Shown: positions 1 to 11,600 of the stretch, piece after piece | Position numbering within the stretch: the stretch's first letter is position 1 | How the letters are laid out: each line of letters opens with the position of its first letter | Origin: Anarhynchus alexandrinus | Taxonomy: Eukaryota; Chordata; Aves; Charadriiformes; Charadriidae | Assembly: GCA_008711295.1 (NCBI GenBank) | Contig: VUYV01000510.1 | Span: 272,058-336,057 of the forward strand | Direction: 5' to 3' | DNA: 64,000 nucleotides | Translations under genes and position numbers: made by a program | Notes under the pieces: generated by a model | Databases searched by the model: none | The model's input: only the letters and a program-made list of their open reading frames with translations | What the model was told of the DNA's origin: nothing

Positions 1-1131
1 GAGATCAGGCCCTGGGCATAGGTACATTGCAACAGATTTCTGTTTCTCAGAGCAGAGCGCAGTATGTCCTTCACATCTATCCAAGCTGATTTCCTAGACT
101 TCAGAGAGAAGGACTTGAGGTCATTCAGTCATTTTATAGGTCTGCGTACAGAAGTCGCTGCCTAGCATGGGGTATGCATTTGGGATTCTAGAGATGTAAT
201 TCTTTGAAGCTGATCTTTGCTATGAATAAGATTACACACATTCCTGCTCAGCTTACTGCATTTGCTCGCATAATAGCTGCCTTTTTTCTCCCCAGACTTT
301 TCCTCAAAAACTAGGGCAGGGCTGCTAATGTGCATCTTCATTAAAAAAAAAAATAAGAAAAGAAAAAAGGTAAGCTGTTTAAAAATTAGCAGATAGGAGC
401 TGGGGCCTGTGTGCAAGCAGATGCAGCAGTTTACTTTTGTGAATGTGTGTGACAGAAAGCAGCAGCTCAAAATGGATTCCTCACTGCATCAGGATTGTGC
501 CTTTTAGTGTGTTGTGAATGGGTCCTCATGTATCTGCAGTCACTGATGGAATGAGCAGAAACGTCCCTCCCTGCATGCCCTTCTGGATTTGCAGGATTCG
601 GGTGGCTGTATTTGAACTGTTGTATCAAGACATTTAAGTGCAACACTTCACAGATTCTCCATCAGCCATTTTTGAGAGAGGTAATAGGCAGCAGCAATTT
701 TAGTTTCTGAGGACTAAAACAAAAGCTGCAGTAAGCCCAGGCATTGGTTATGTTTCCAACAAGAGGCTCTTCATACACACAAGGAGACTGCAGCATGGCA
801 GAATATGGGAATACAGCAATCTCCAGGCATTACTTAGGTGAGAGTAAAAACGAATCAGCTGGCTTGCTCCAGACACTGGGTAAAGGTATCATTCGGTCAG
901 CTTCCCTCCAATAAACCGATTCTGATTTTCTGTCCCTGAATAAGGAAAGAAAATCTTGCAGCACTTTCAAAACATTTTAAATGCTTGAGGCAGTGCAGTT
1001 TCTGACTGTGCTAATAACAGCAGTGAGTCCGAATTATAATCAGTTGTAGATGCTTCCTAGACTCCCTGAATCCCTTTTATGTTTATGCAAGTTTTCATTG
1101 TAATATTTCCTCTTTTTCCCCCTCTGTTAAG
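1..1131 (+). other. DRC3: DRC3 intron sequence (5' flank of window)
   Basis: No exon is recognisable here. The DRC3 protein segment that should precede the exon at 1132 (a leucine-rich coiled-coil stretch in the human protein) cannot be found in any frame, so the window opens inside an intron. The stretch is AT-rich and has only short poly-A tracts (around 343-366). Confidence 0.6.
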
Positions 1132-3996
1132 GAACTAATAAAGGATTTTAAGGAAAACATTGCTGCCATAGCATCAACATTCATTGAAAACGTTAAAGGG
1201 ATATATCCTTTGACACTATGTTGGTCTGGACCTCCCAGTGATGTACATGTATCTCACTTCTAAATCCAGAAATGAGCCATCAGTATAGAATTTGATTTAT
1301 TTTATTTTTTTTTAAATCAACAGAAAACTTCTTTTCCCAGCTTTGCAGGAATGGTCATTTAAGGTGTCCGTCTTCTTTCTGTGGAGACTCTAGAGAGCAC
1401 AAAAGGATCTGAGTTCTGTGCTGAAAGTCTGTAGGACTTATGGAGCTTTCTCCTCCTTGGGCGTCTTCCTTTCTTCTCCACACAGCCATGACAAAACCCC
1501 TGAGAAGATCTGGTTAGACTGTTTTCTATGTACATTCTTGCCATAGCAGTCAACTAAATATCTACAATTCTTGTTGAAGTTTCTTTAATTTTTTGTGTTC
1601 GATTTTGTGCTGTTGATGTCTTCTGGAACAAAGTGAGATACCAAAGTGCTTCAGTGGCAGGTTATGTTACTTTAAATATAGAAATCTGTTGGCCTGGTAA
1701 AAATAATTGCACCATATTCAGAGCTTAGCTTATATCCTGGTAGGGCTCCTTCAATTTCCTTTGCAAACCTAGGCCCACTCTCCATTCTACATGATATATG
1801 GCAGTGAGGATGAGACCTGATGTGTATGAGCTGCAATTAAGAGCAGAAAGCGTATATCCTGGTATCACAGTAGCTTCTGGCAGCAGCCAGGCTCTTTCCT
1901 GTGGAGGCCCGCTGGGTGGACGCAGTCTCCGGTTACAGGAGGTCATTTAATCTCTAAAAGTGAGTGAGTGGTGTGGTCAGCCTTTTCCTTAACCATCTTT
2001 TTCACGATGAGCCAGTGCCGGGACCTGGAAAACCGTCACCACGAAAAGCTGCTAGAGATCTCCATCACCACAATGGAGAAATCAGTCAAGAATGAACTTG
2101 ATGAGGATTTGCCAGCTGATGTTCTAATGGTGAGAGCACCAAATAATTTCATCTCTGCTAGGGCGTCAGCAAGAAGAGGAGGCCGCAGCCTCTCCTCGGA
2201 AGGGACAGGGTTTCCAGGAGGCTCAATACAGCTAAAGCAACAGCTAAACTAGAGCATTACCACCTCCTAAGAGGCTCCAGCCACTTGGCTGAACTGCAGT
2301 GCTGCCGGACATCTCCGCTGACTAGGACAGAGGATAACTGCACTGCGGGTTTCCCTGGGCACCGCCAGAGCTGGTGGCAGCAGCCCAGGAGAGGTGCTGA
2401 GCAAGTCTCTCTCCTGCCTCCAGCACAACTCACTTCTCTGGCTGATTTCCAGGCAGCCCCAACCCAGCAGGCACTTAGGCAGCATCTTTGCTGCACTCGC
2501 AGCTGGTTTTGTTCAGATTTTCCCCGTTCCCCCAGGAGAATCCAAACACCGCTCTGACTTTCTTGCACCGGGGCTCTGTTTGCCTCAGTGATTTCAAAAG
2601 CCCTTCCTGGAGGTCCCCAGCCCATGAGCTGATCTGGAGGCAGGACATGACATTTCAAACGGAGCCTTCCACTGAGCCCTCAGTCTTGCTGTGATATCAA
2701 AGATCCCAGGAGCCTTTCAGAAAGCACAAAGAGCGTTGCAGTGCTCCAGTCAGCAATGCTGCTGACCTTTTTGCCTATGTTGTTCCTTCATTTAGTGGCT
2801 AAATGACTCAAGGTTTGCATTTTCTGTGGTTTTGCTCTGTCCGGATTATCCCAGCCCCCCTGTTACTCCAGGTAATCAGGAGCTGACAGACACAAAACAG
2901 ACCCCTCAGTCTCCCCGGGGGAGCTCCCTGCTTTATGGCCTGTGCAGATGGCTGCAGTTACGCACCGTTGCTGTGCACCCATTTTGCCTCGCTGCCATCC
3001 ATTTCCACGGAGAAGCAATCTTCATTTGTTCAACAGCTGCACTTGGCTGCAGGAGGAGAGTCATTACGGTTTAGCGAAGCCACCCTCTATTTAGAGCCAC
3101 AGGGGAAGTCACTGCTTCGATTAGAAGCTGGGACTCTCCAAAAATGAAGATTTACAGCCAATGCCACCAGTGCAAGAGACCCTTCCAAGAGCGATTTTCC
3201 ACTTCCCGCACCTGCTGGGCCAGGCGTGCTGGAGCATATGCAGTCTTGCTTCAACACCAGCTGCCCGCAGGGACCTGCCATGTGCTGCGAGGCAGCCTGC
3301 CTGCAGCAGAGCACTCAGCAGCAGGCATTTGCTCCCCGCTCCGGCAGGTGAGGCCAAAGGTGCTGCCTCAGTTTCCCCACCTGTACTAGGAATAATTCTC
3401 CCAGACGCATCCTTGTGAAGGGTGAAGCACTGGATTCATTCTGATGACTAGGGCTTTGTCAGCCTGAAACAGAGAGCTGATTTTCTTTCCCCAAGCACTG
3501 CAGTTACTGTGCTGCTAGTTCCGAGCTCCGCTGCTTTTGCTGCGCTCCCGCCCCCCTCCCCTCATCCGGTCACGTTACCTCCTAGCTTCTTGTGGACAAA
3601 AACACCATTGTCAATGCAGTCAACGCGTCCCATGGCATCCGCCTGCTGAAGATTGATAAGCGAGAGAGCGACATCCTCAGCAACACCTACCGCTGGCAGA
3701 CCTCCGTGACGGAGAAGGTAAGAGACCCTCATGCTCAGGGGAATGGGGCACAGACAGGTCTGGCCTGAGTAGTGGGGACGCTGCTAGGAACGATGTTCCC
3801 TAACCTTTGCTGGAGCCCTCTGTGCTACAGCAAGGGACCCTGACGAGTCTGCGGGTTCACTGCTTGGTTTCAATCTGTTCAGGCTGTCCAAAATGAGATT
3901 GACAGAAACCGTGACCGTATCAGAGAGATCGTTCAGTACATCGACAATCTCCAGGAGGAGCTGGATAACATAGAGATCCTGGAGCCGATGGAGTAG
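1132..3996 (+). CDS. DRC3: Dynein regulatory complex subunit 3, C-terminal part (4 exons)
   Basis: This is the 3' end of DRC3 (LRRC48), a leucine-rich-repeat and coiled-coil subunit of the nexin-dynein regulatory complex in motile cilia and flagella. Only the C-terminal coiled coil is in the window. The exons are 1132-1202, 2006-2129, 3586-3717 and 3883-3996, with the stop at 3994-3996. They join in frame to 146 residues. The second exon reads CRDLENRHHEKLLEI, the third begins LLVDKNTIVNAVNASHGI, and the last contains IREIVQYIDNLQEELDN; all three match the human C-terminus as I recall it. The LRR half lies upstream of the window. The first intron is of the minor AT-AC class, described separately. 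The gene converges on ATPAF2, as in mammals. Confidence 0.9.
1203..2005 (+). other. DRC3: U12-type AT-AC intron of DRC3
   Basis: The 5' splice site at 1203-1211 reads ATATCCTTT, the exact minor-spliceosome consensus. The branch site at 1985-1993 reads TTCCTTAAC, again the exact consensus. The intron ends in CAC at 2003-2005, so the termini are AT and AC. Joining 1202 to 2006 gives VKGMMSQCRDLEN. This has the same length as the human segment VQSLMAQCRDLEN, whereas the GT-AG joins that can be drawn here delete residues or break the frame. The branch adenosine lies 13-14 nt from the 3' end, in the usual U12 range. Confidence 0.9.
3350..3440 (-). repeat. MIR-like SINE remnant, reverse orientation
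   Basis: The block TGCCTCAGTTTCCCCACCTG near 3364 is the reverse complement of the diagnostic MIR core (GGGGAAACTGAGGCA). An AT-rich stretch and a TTGTGAAGGGTGAAG segment follow it as in MIR. It sits in the last-but-two DRC3 intron and is strongly diverged. The boundaries are approximate. Confidence 0.55.
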
Positions 3997-4150
3997 GTCT
4001 GCCATGGGCTGGGCAGCTGCCTTAGCTGGGGGCACGCAGGACAGCCCCCAGTGACAGCACACCCAGCAGGGACGGCTGCCTCTCTACGCCTGAGCTGCCT
4101 GAGACATTTCAGGCCAAAGGCATACTTCTTCCATCCCACCATAAACTGCA

Positions 4151-4156
4151 AATAAA
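4151..4156 (+). terminator. DRC3: DRC3 polyadenylation signal
   Basis: AATAAA lies 155 bases after the DRC3 stop codon and is the first canonical hexamer downstream. It implies a short 3' UTR of about 170-180 nt. Confidence 0.75.
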
Positions 4157-5110
4157 AGATACTTATTGACTCTGGAAAAGCATATGAAGCTCTGTCTCTT
4201 CCATCACGTTGGCATAAAGCCCGTGCAGGCAGAGCTGAGACCTGGTCACAAGGGGTTATGGATCAGCTGTGAGCTGATTGAACCAAACCATCGTAGCATA
4301 TCATGCCTGAAAGCTTTAGTACCTGCAAGCACAGTGGTAGGAACCTGTGAGCCACAGGCATGCGGCAGCAGCCTGGGAGAGGACTGCTCTCCATCAAACC
4401 ACCCCCAAGATAACAGCGGGTTTCCAGCTCAGCAAGCACAAGGCTGGCGGGGGCTCTGCGTGCCTGGGAGCCTTGTCTTCTCATCGCCTCTCGCAAAGGC
4501 AGCTTTCTGCAGCGTGAACAGAGCAGCCCCCAGCTAGCAGGAAGGGAAATCGATGGTTCCAGAGGAGCTCACACACCGCTGCTCGCAACAGCCAAGCAAG
4601 GAGTCATTAATTCCCCTCCTTGCTCAGTGACAGCAGCTGCTACGCTCACTTGTGGGCAGCTTCTGAGGAATGATGCTGGCCGGGGCGGTACTGCTCGAGG
4701 CAAGCAGCAAGGAGAAAGGTGGGAAGGTTAAATGAGAGGGTGGCTGCATACGCACTCTGGGGAGAGACTGGGTCTCTCCGAAAGCCCTGTGGCTGGTGCT
4801 GCCTGTCATACACAGATTTAGCTTGTAGTACCCCGTGCTTTTGAAGATGGCAGGAGCCCAGGTTCCCCCCTCTTGCTCTAGGGCTGCACAGTTGGCTCCC
4901 TGCTACTCGTTGGCTGTAAGGACAGGGCACCTAGCACAGACAGCCTCACACAGAGATGCGGAGGGAGTAGATCTGTTTGGTAGTTAGTGTCTGCTCAGCT
5001 CTGCTCCGTGTTTTTTTCTCCCTGCAGCCATCCCAGCACTTGCCTGGAGCCTGGCAGCTCAGGACCTACACCACAGTTTGGTGATTAAAACAAAGAAATA
5101 CTCAGCAGCA
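4157..5110. other. Intergenic spacer between convergent DRC3 and ATPAF2
   Basis: No conserved exon, RNA gene or repeat is recognised. The two flanking genes end towards each other, so only 3' ends border this stretch. The open frames present have no family resemblance. Confidence 0.5.
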
Positions 5111-5140
5111 TTGCCTTTCAGTATCTAGCAGGGGCGCGCC

Positions 5141-5146
5141 TTTAAT
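5141..5146 (-). terminator. ATPAF2: Probable ATPAF2 polyadenylation signal
   Basis: On the minus strand TTTAAT reads ATTAAA, the commonest variant signal. It lies 460 bases past the ATPAF2 stop codon. No canonical AATAAA is seen on the minus strand nearer to the stop. Confidence 0.5.
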
Positions 5147-5605
5147 CAAACAGAGAGACCCTGGTGTTACATACAGGCACACTGAGGGATGAAGAACAGA
5201 TGCAATGGAGTCTGTTTTCAGATTTCCATAACAAGTGTGTGTCAGGAGCTGGCAGCTATGAAGACATGTGGCATATGCTGGGTATGTCTGTGCCGCGCCC
5301 TGCCCAGGAAGCCGTTTCTTTCGCGGGAGCTCCTCTGATGAGTTACAGACACCGGTAATGGACAGAGCTGCCGTCTTGGGGATGCAGAGGAAGTTCACCT
5401 TGACCTTTCCTCCTTGTGGGCTCAAAACTGCTGGTGCTGCACTGCGGCAGGCAGTCCAAGCGAGGAATTGCCCACAAAGTCACAGCTCCTCAGCACGAGA
5501 CTGATCCCAGGGAAGGTGTGGAGGCAGGAGGGTGGTCACCATTCACTGGGTCACACCAGCAATTCACAGCTGGGCAATTTTCCTCCTGCGCCCAGCCCAG
5601 CAGCC

Positions 5606-8600
5606 TCAGTCCTGCAACAGCTTGTGTTTTACAGTCGAGCTCTCTGAGCAGAGGTGAACAAAGAGAGTCCCAGCTGCTGCACGAGCACGCAGCTCACACA
5701 GATCATAGTCATGGGCCCACTCCACACTGCCCCACCGCTGAATCTGAAGGAGAGGAGGAACGCGAGTCAGTTCAGAACTGGATTATACATGGAGCTGCTC
5801 AACAACTCTCAGCCTCCCTTTTCATGTTTGTGAAACACAGGTAACCCCCCAGGAGCTGTGCCGATCACTAACTACAGGGGTAGGGAGATCTCTATGAGTA
5901 CAGCAGAAGGACATGGTTCATCTGTACTGGCGTCTGACGTAAAGCCCCTTAAAGGAAGGATGAAAAGATTCCCATTTACTTCAGCCAGTTTTGGGTCAGG
6001 GAGAGCTTCACGCCAGGCCGGTTTCCAGCAAGCAAGTTATTAGCTTGGTGTCTACCAAGGCCTCTAGGCTGGACAACCCACAGCAAGAGAAGCCAGGCAC
6101 AATCTTGCACTTCAGATTAGAGAGGGAGAAAAGCAGCCATCTGCGTTCTGCGAAAAGAAACCGGCAGCCCCGGGAGCACCCTGGGCTGTTGCACCCAAGA
6201 TGTTGCTCTACAGCAGCGCACTCCAAACTCTCTCAAATGGGGAGACTGGTGGAGTGGAACCTCTCCTGCAATAGCAGGCACTTCCCTTGCCAGTTATTTG
6301 TGGTGGGAGATGCATTTGTCATGCTGAGATTATTGCTATTTGAATTATAGGGCTGTTCTGTAACATCATTTACCTGGTATTCTTCCTCCAGGCGAGAGAG
6401 AAGCACGGCTTTCTCTACTGTAATGTGCCTGTCAATCAGACCCATAGACAGAATCAGAGATTTCAGCTGGGTGATTACATATTCTATACCTGGAAGAGAA
6501 TAACCCAAAACAAACAAGATTCATGGTTGTTTTCCGCAGCATTACAGCGGCATCTTCACATGCTCTGAAGACAGTGAGGGCGTGGTACCTCCTCAGGGAC
6601 AGCGATACCTCCCACTTGCATCTGGGCACTTAAGCGTCAGATCTGCAGTTACCAGCAGACACAAAGCGCTGTTCTGGCCCCTGTCACCGCAGTGACAAAG
6701 TGCCTTTGAAACTGCCTCCTATTATTCTGCCACAAACCTGCCCTGTGCAAAGGGAAGGGTTACCCATCCAGGCCCGGATATTCTGGAGCTTAGCTGAAAG
6801 TCCAGGGTGAGAGGGACTCGTATACTGTTTGGTGATAAAAAGAGCTGTCCACATCTATAACCATGCATAGAAAAACACTGTGCAAATGTGCATGGTGTGC
6901 TGTATCCTGGGAGAACTGTCTCAGCAAAAGACACAGCTGCTGGGCTTGGCTGATGAAACAGCATAGCCCTTTCCCGCCACACCACCAGCTACTGGCTTGC
7001 GAGACACCCCTCTTCAGGGGAGGAGAGTGAGTGCCTGATGGCTGAGAGACCAGAGCAAATCCCACAGACACACACAGCCGGGAGGAAGAGGAAAAAAGGG
7101 CTCAAAACTCTGAGCTGCTGAGCACTCACAGTCCAGCTCAAGCTGATAGGAAATGGAGGTGCCTGTGCATGGACAGGGCCTAAGGAAGGAACTGAAGTCA
7201 GACCTGTCCTGCGCTACCAGTCTACGCCAGACCTTGAATTTCAGGTATAAAGTCGACTAGCTGGCCAGAGGGTCCCCTTCCCCAGGGGAGGCACATGCCT
7301 CTCCCTTCCACCCTGCCTACCCACATTACAAACTATGAAGAAACGATTCATCAAAGAATATCTTTACAGGGGTAATGGGAAGACTTTGCAAGTCCCTGTA
7401 TCAGGGATCCTGTCCCCGATACCTTTCCTTAGCTCCTCAGCTAGTGTCTTCTGTGGGTTTCACTGTCTGCTGCTCATTCAAGTCTTGCATTTGAGGACTT
7501 CAGCAAAGTAAACATTACTTAATTTCTTTATCTTTAGGTGTCATTCACCACTATCAGGTAAGATCAAGTGGGCTATACGAGTGAAAGAGTGAGGGCAGTG
7601 CACAGAGCCATGGACACTTGGAGTAATAAACCCCATTTCTTTTCTTGGTAACAAAACTGGGGACTACATCACTAGAAAGTTTGGCATTAAAGAGTTCTTT
7701 GTGCTATGGTAGAGCAGACAGCTTGCAGGCCAGCAAAAGTCAGACCCTGAACACCAATGGCACTAAGGGGAGAGTCCCTACCATAACAAATACAGCTAAG
7801 GGACTGGCTTGGAGTTTTAGAACATAAACCTCAACACTCTGATTATCGCAGTGTATCAGCAGGAGAGAAAAAACATTACAGTTACTTTTCTCCCCTGTGG
7901 GGAGGAGCCACCTTATCTATCCGCAGGTGCAGCCTGAGCCAAGGACTCCCTGGGGCAGCCTCTCTCACCTTGCAGGGCCCACATGTTGTAGGACGCCAGA
8001 TGGCTGACGAAGGTCTCCTTGGTGCTGGCTGGGATGTTTGGCCCCAGGATGCTGGTCGAGGAGCCAATTGCCACGTTGTACCTGGAATGATCATCCAGCC
8101 CCTTAGAAAAGCACAAGGCTCATGAACCTTGAAACTCTGACAGTCATGAGCACTAGAGTTCCTGGCCTCAGCAGGACAGGGCATAAGCAGACAGAAACAT
8201 CTTTGACCTCTTACCTTTTCTCAGCCCAGGCGACAACAGGATCCCATTCCTTCTTCTGCAGCTCTGCCAAGGCGGCTGGCTCCTCCACACGATAGCTGGG
8301 ACATTGCAGAACAAAACCACACTTGATGTTCACTCCCAGGCTGCCAGACTGCTCCCTGCCAGGCTGGGGCACACCTCTGAGAAGGAAACTTTCTCCCCTA
8401 AACCACAGCAAAGGGAGCAAGGGCCGACTGTCCACCCAGGCAATGGCAGCCCTGACTGAGAACAATCCTCCCACTCTTCCCCGAATTCAGAGCTTTTTGT
8501 TGTTCTAGGGACAATCATTCTTACTACAAAACAGAGCAGCAAACTAGCCAACAGAAAATTGTAGGTACCCCCAAGCCAGCTATGGGATGCAGTGAGGTTT

Positions 8601-11600
8601 AGCGGTTAGAGCAGGGGACATATCCAATGGGAATTCTTTATATGGGGCCACTCCTCCTGCCTCACCTTGCCCAGCAGCTCAGTTCGGGACTCCCCGCTCC
8701 CACCCTGACCAAAGCCACAGAGGCAGATTGGGGAGTCCTGTTCCCCTCTCCCCACAAGAGCTGAGCAGCTGCCAGTGGACGCCTCAGAGGGGTGTGAGGA
8801 CTGTGAGTCCAGAGCTTGGGCATGAACAGGCTTGATCCCGCAGCCCACAGGGAATGAAGAGCATTTTGCTACTGGTACAAATAATCTGAGCTGCCTGTAC
8901 TGGCACAGGAGTACCAGGGACTGGGCTGACAGATTTCCCCCAAGCCTTTCAAAGATGTTTTATTTTCCCCAAAGACATCTTGATTTCCTGCTGCTCCTGC
9001 CCTTGCCCAGCATGGAGATGTCCAAACCAAAGTTCAACAGAGGACTAGATCCACATTCTCCCTCATAGCTATGCCCTTTGGGTGCACAGACTTCCACTAG
9101 GTTTACAGATGTAGAACTGGCCTAAACTAATTCAAACCCTTGGGCCAAACCCAGGACACATCAGAACCCTGCCATGACTGGGTTATGGTGCATATTTTCC
9201 CTCATTTCGTCCAACCACCTTTCGAAAATCTACCCTGCAACAAAACAACCTTGCCTCTGTGCCAGGGGGTCCCCATCTCGTACCAGACAGTGTCAGTCTC
9301 CAGGAACTTTACAGCCGCACGGATCAGCTGCATTTTGTTTCGCTGCGTGGGATTGTCCAGCGCCGTGTTGCACAGCGTGGTCTGTGGGATAAAGACAGTT
9401 GTTATTATAACCGTTATAACCATTGCTATTCAAGGCCTGGGGAAGCAGAAGCTTCTACTGCACGAAACCAAGAAGAAGTAGAGGAATTCGTGGCAGACAA
9501 AGAACTGAGGAGTGCAACTAAAAGGGGTGCAAGGCCAGAACATGGCTCACATAATAGGAATCTTCCCACTGGTTTCAGAAGCCTCAGGAGCAGGCCCATC
9601 AAGCACCAGAGGAGAGGGCTCACAGACTACTCCAGAACTCATCCTATTTCCTCCTGCCCCTTGCTACCCCCAATAACACTGTCCAGCTCCTTCTCGAGTC
9701 CCCCAGTGACACAGATTCCCCCCCAGTCAGTCATCCAGCCATTATCTAAGTGCCCTCACAACCACAAGGTTCCCTCCAGTGCCCACCCAAAGTCCCAATC
9801 TCTTGTCCCCAATTCCATGGGCATTTCTCCCCTAAACCACAGCAAAGGGAGCAAGGGCCTACTGGGCCACCCAGGCAATGACAGCAGTGACTGGGAACAA
9901 TCTGCCCACTCTTCCCCGAATTCAGAGCTTTTTGTTGTTCTAGGAAGAACAATTCTCTCTCCATGTTCTGCGTTTGGAGACCATTCTCATGTCTACACAG
10001 CCACCCCAGTTTTAGACCAAGCCATGCCAATTCTACTGCAAGTACTCAGGAGAGCTGGGGGAGGCAGGACAGAAAGAAGCATTCTCAGAAGATGCCTCTG
10101 CCTCACACACCCCGGCACAAGGCTTACACCCCAAAGCAGTTCTCAGCCCTTGCTCTGGAATCCATTCTGCCAGCTGGCAAAGCCCTTGCCTGGTGGCAGT
10201 TGCCTGACAAACCTCTATTTAGCCCCCAGTATTTCGACTCCCTGTCTTTAATCCTGACTTCCTTGACCTGACTGCTCCCAGCACGCTGCATTCTGCCCTG
10301 CCGAGGTCTCAGCATCCCAACCTGCCATGCTCACCAGGTGCATAGTGTAGAACTTGATGGTGTCTTTCTGGGAGTCCCACTCTGTTGCCACTGCAATGGC
10401 CAGGGCCTCACTGGGGACAGTGAAGAGCTTGGCCTGGGGCGTCTTCAGCTTTCGGTGGTCCAGGTTTATTTCAAAGCCTCCTGGGGAATCAGAGTATAAA
10501 TCCTGGGGAATCAAAGAGGAGCAGGCACTAAGGAACAACAGACAACCCCACAGCGGGAGCAGATTCAGAGCTGGAACTGATGGGAGCACAGGACCAGGGA
10601 TGTTCAAGTTTCCCACCATCACCATCACTTTGACATACCTTTCCCCAAAACAGTTTTGGAAGCTGTTTCCCACAACACAGCTTTGCTACAGATGAGGAAA
10701 GGGCACAGCAGGCTGGTGACAAATACCCAACTCACACAGCCTGGGTTGCGGGTGTGCCACACTCTTGCTGAAGCAGCGTGGGCTGATAACGCCCCTCCCA
10801 GGGATCAGCCCCTCTCTGTCCTGTGCCTGCAGCTGTACTCACCTTCTCCTTGGGAGATGCTCACATTCTGGTAAAAGCGCTTCCTCTCTGGGGGCAAAAA
10901 CAGAGCCATTCAGAGAACAGTTAGAGGAGGTTCGGGCATTTCCCCTGCTCCCCATCACAGCCCAGAACAGAGCCCTCAGTGCTGTTGAGGTGGCTGGGTC
11001 ACAAAAAATCCAGCCCATTCATCCACAGCTTCCAAGCACTACACCATTTCAGTGAGCTCTACTCAACTGGGGAAGCACCATGAAATTGGTGAAAACCACA
11101 GTGTTGCTGTGCACAACTGGCAAGTGAATGGGACCAGCTTCACTTCTGCCAGCCTGGGCTCTCAGCTCCCGTCAAACTGGCTGGTACCCAGTTTATACAG
11201 AGTCTGGAAGAGGCAGTTTCCAAAGCAGACCTGTCCCAGCACTCCTTCCAGAGTTCCACTCTGGGCTCAATCTTTCAAGATTCTCCCACTGCAATCACGT
11301 TTGACAAATTAATCCCCGAACCGCCCTGGCTAACTCTCTTGGTGTTCTGTCTCAGAGCAACAAGAAACCCAACAGAGCTGGGTTAGAGGCAGGGCAGGCT
11401 ACAGCAACCTCTCTTTCCATGCCTGATGATGACAAACCCACCCGGTGCTAGCCCACATGCTCTCCCTCAGTGCATCTCCCCTCATTCTCTGCTTTGACCT
11501 GCAGCCGATGCACCCGCTGGGAGAACCACAGCTGCCGGCAGGCTCAGAGGACACAGAGGCAAGGACGCTGTTCCCTCCACCGCGACCGCCCACGGGGGCA

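Noticed and set aside
1192..1197. GTTAAA as the U2-type donor of the first DRC3 exon
   Set aside because: Gives a join lacking seven residues relative to human, whereas the AT-AC junction restores the full length with exact U12 signals.
8591..8640. TTTAGCGGTTAGAGCAGGGGA, resembling a tRNA A box or tRNA-derived SINE head
   Set aside because: No B box (GGTTCGANNCC) follows and no cloverleaf can be drawn. It may be a decayed SINE, but support is too weak.
9259..10251. 330-aa plus-strand open frame
   Set aside because: Runs antisense through an ATPAF2 exon and one copy of the intronic repeat. Composition is non-coding.
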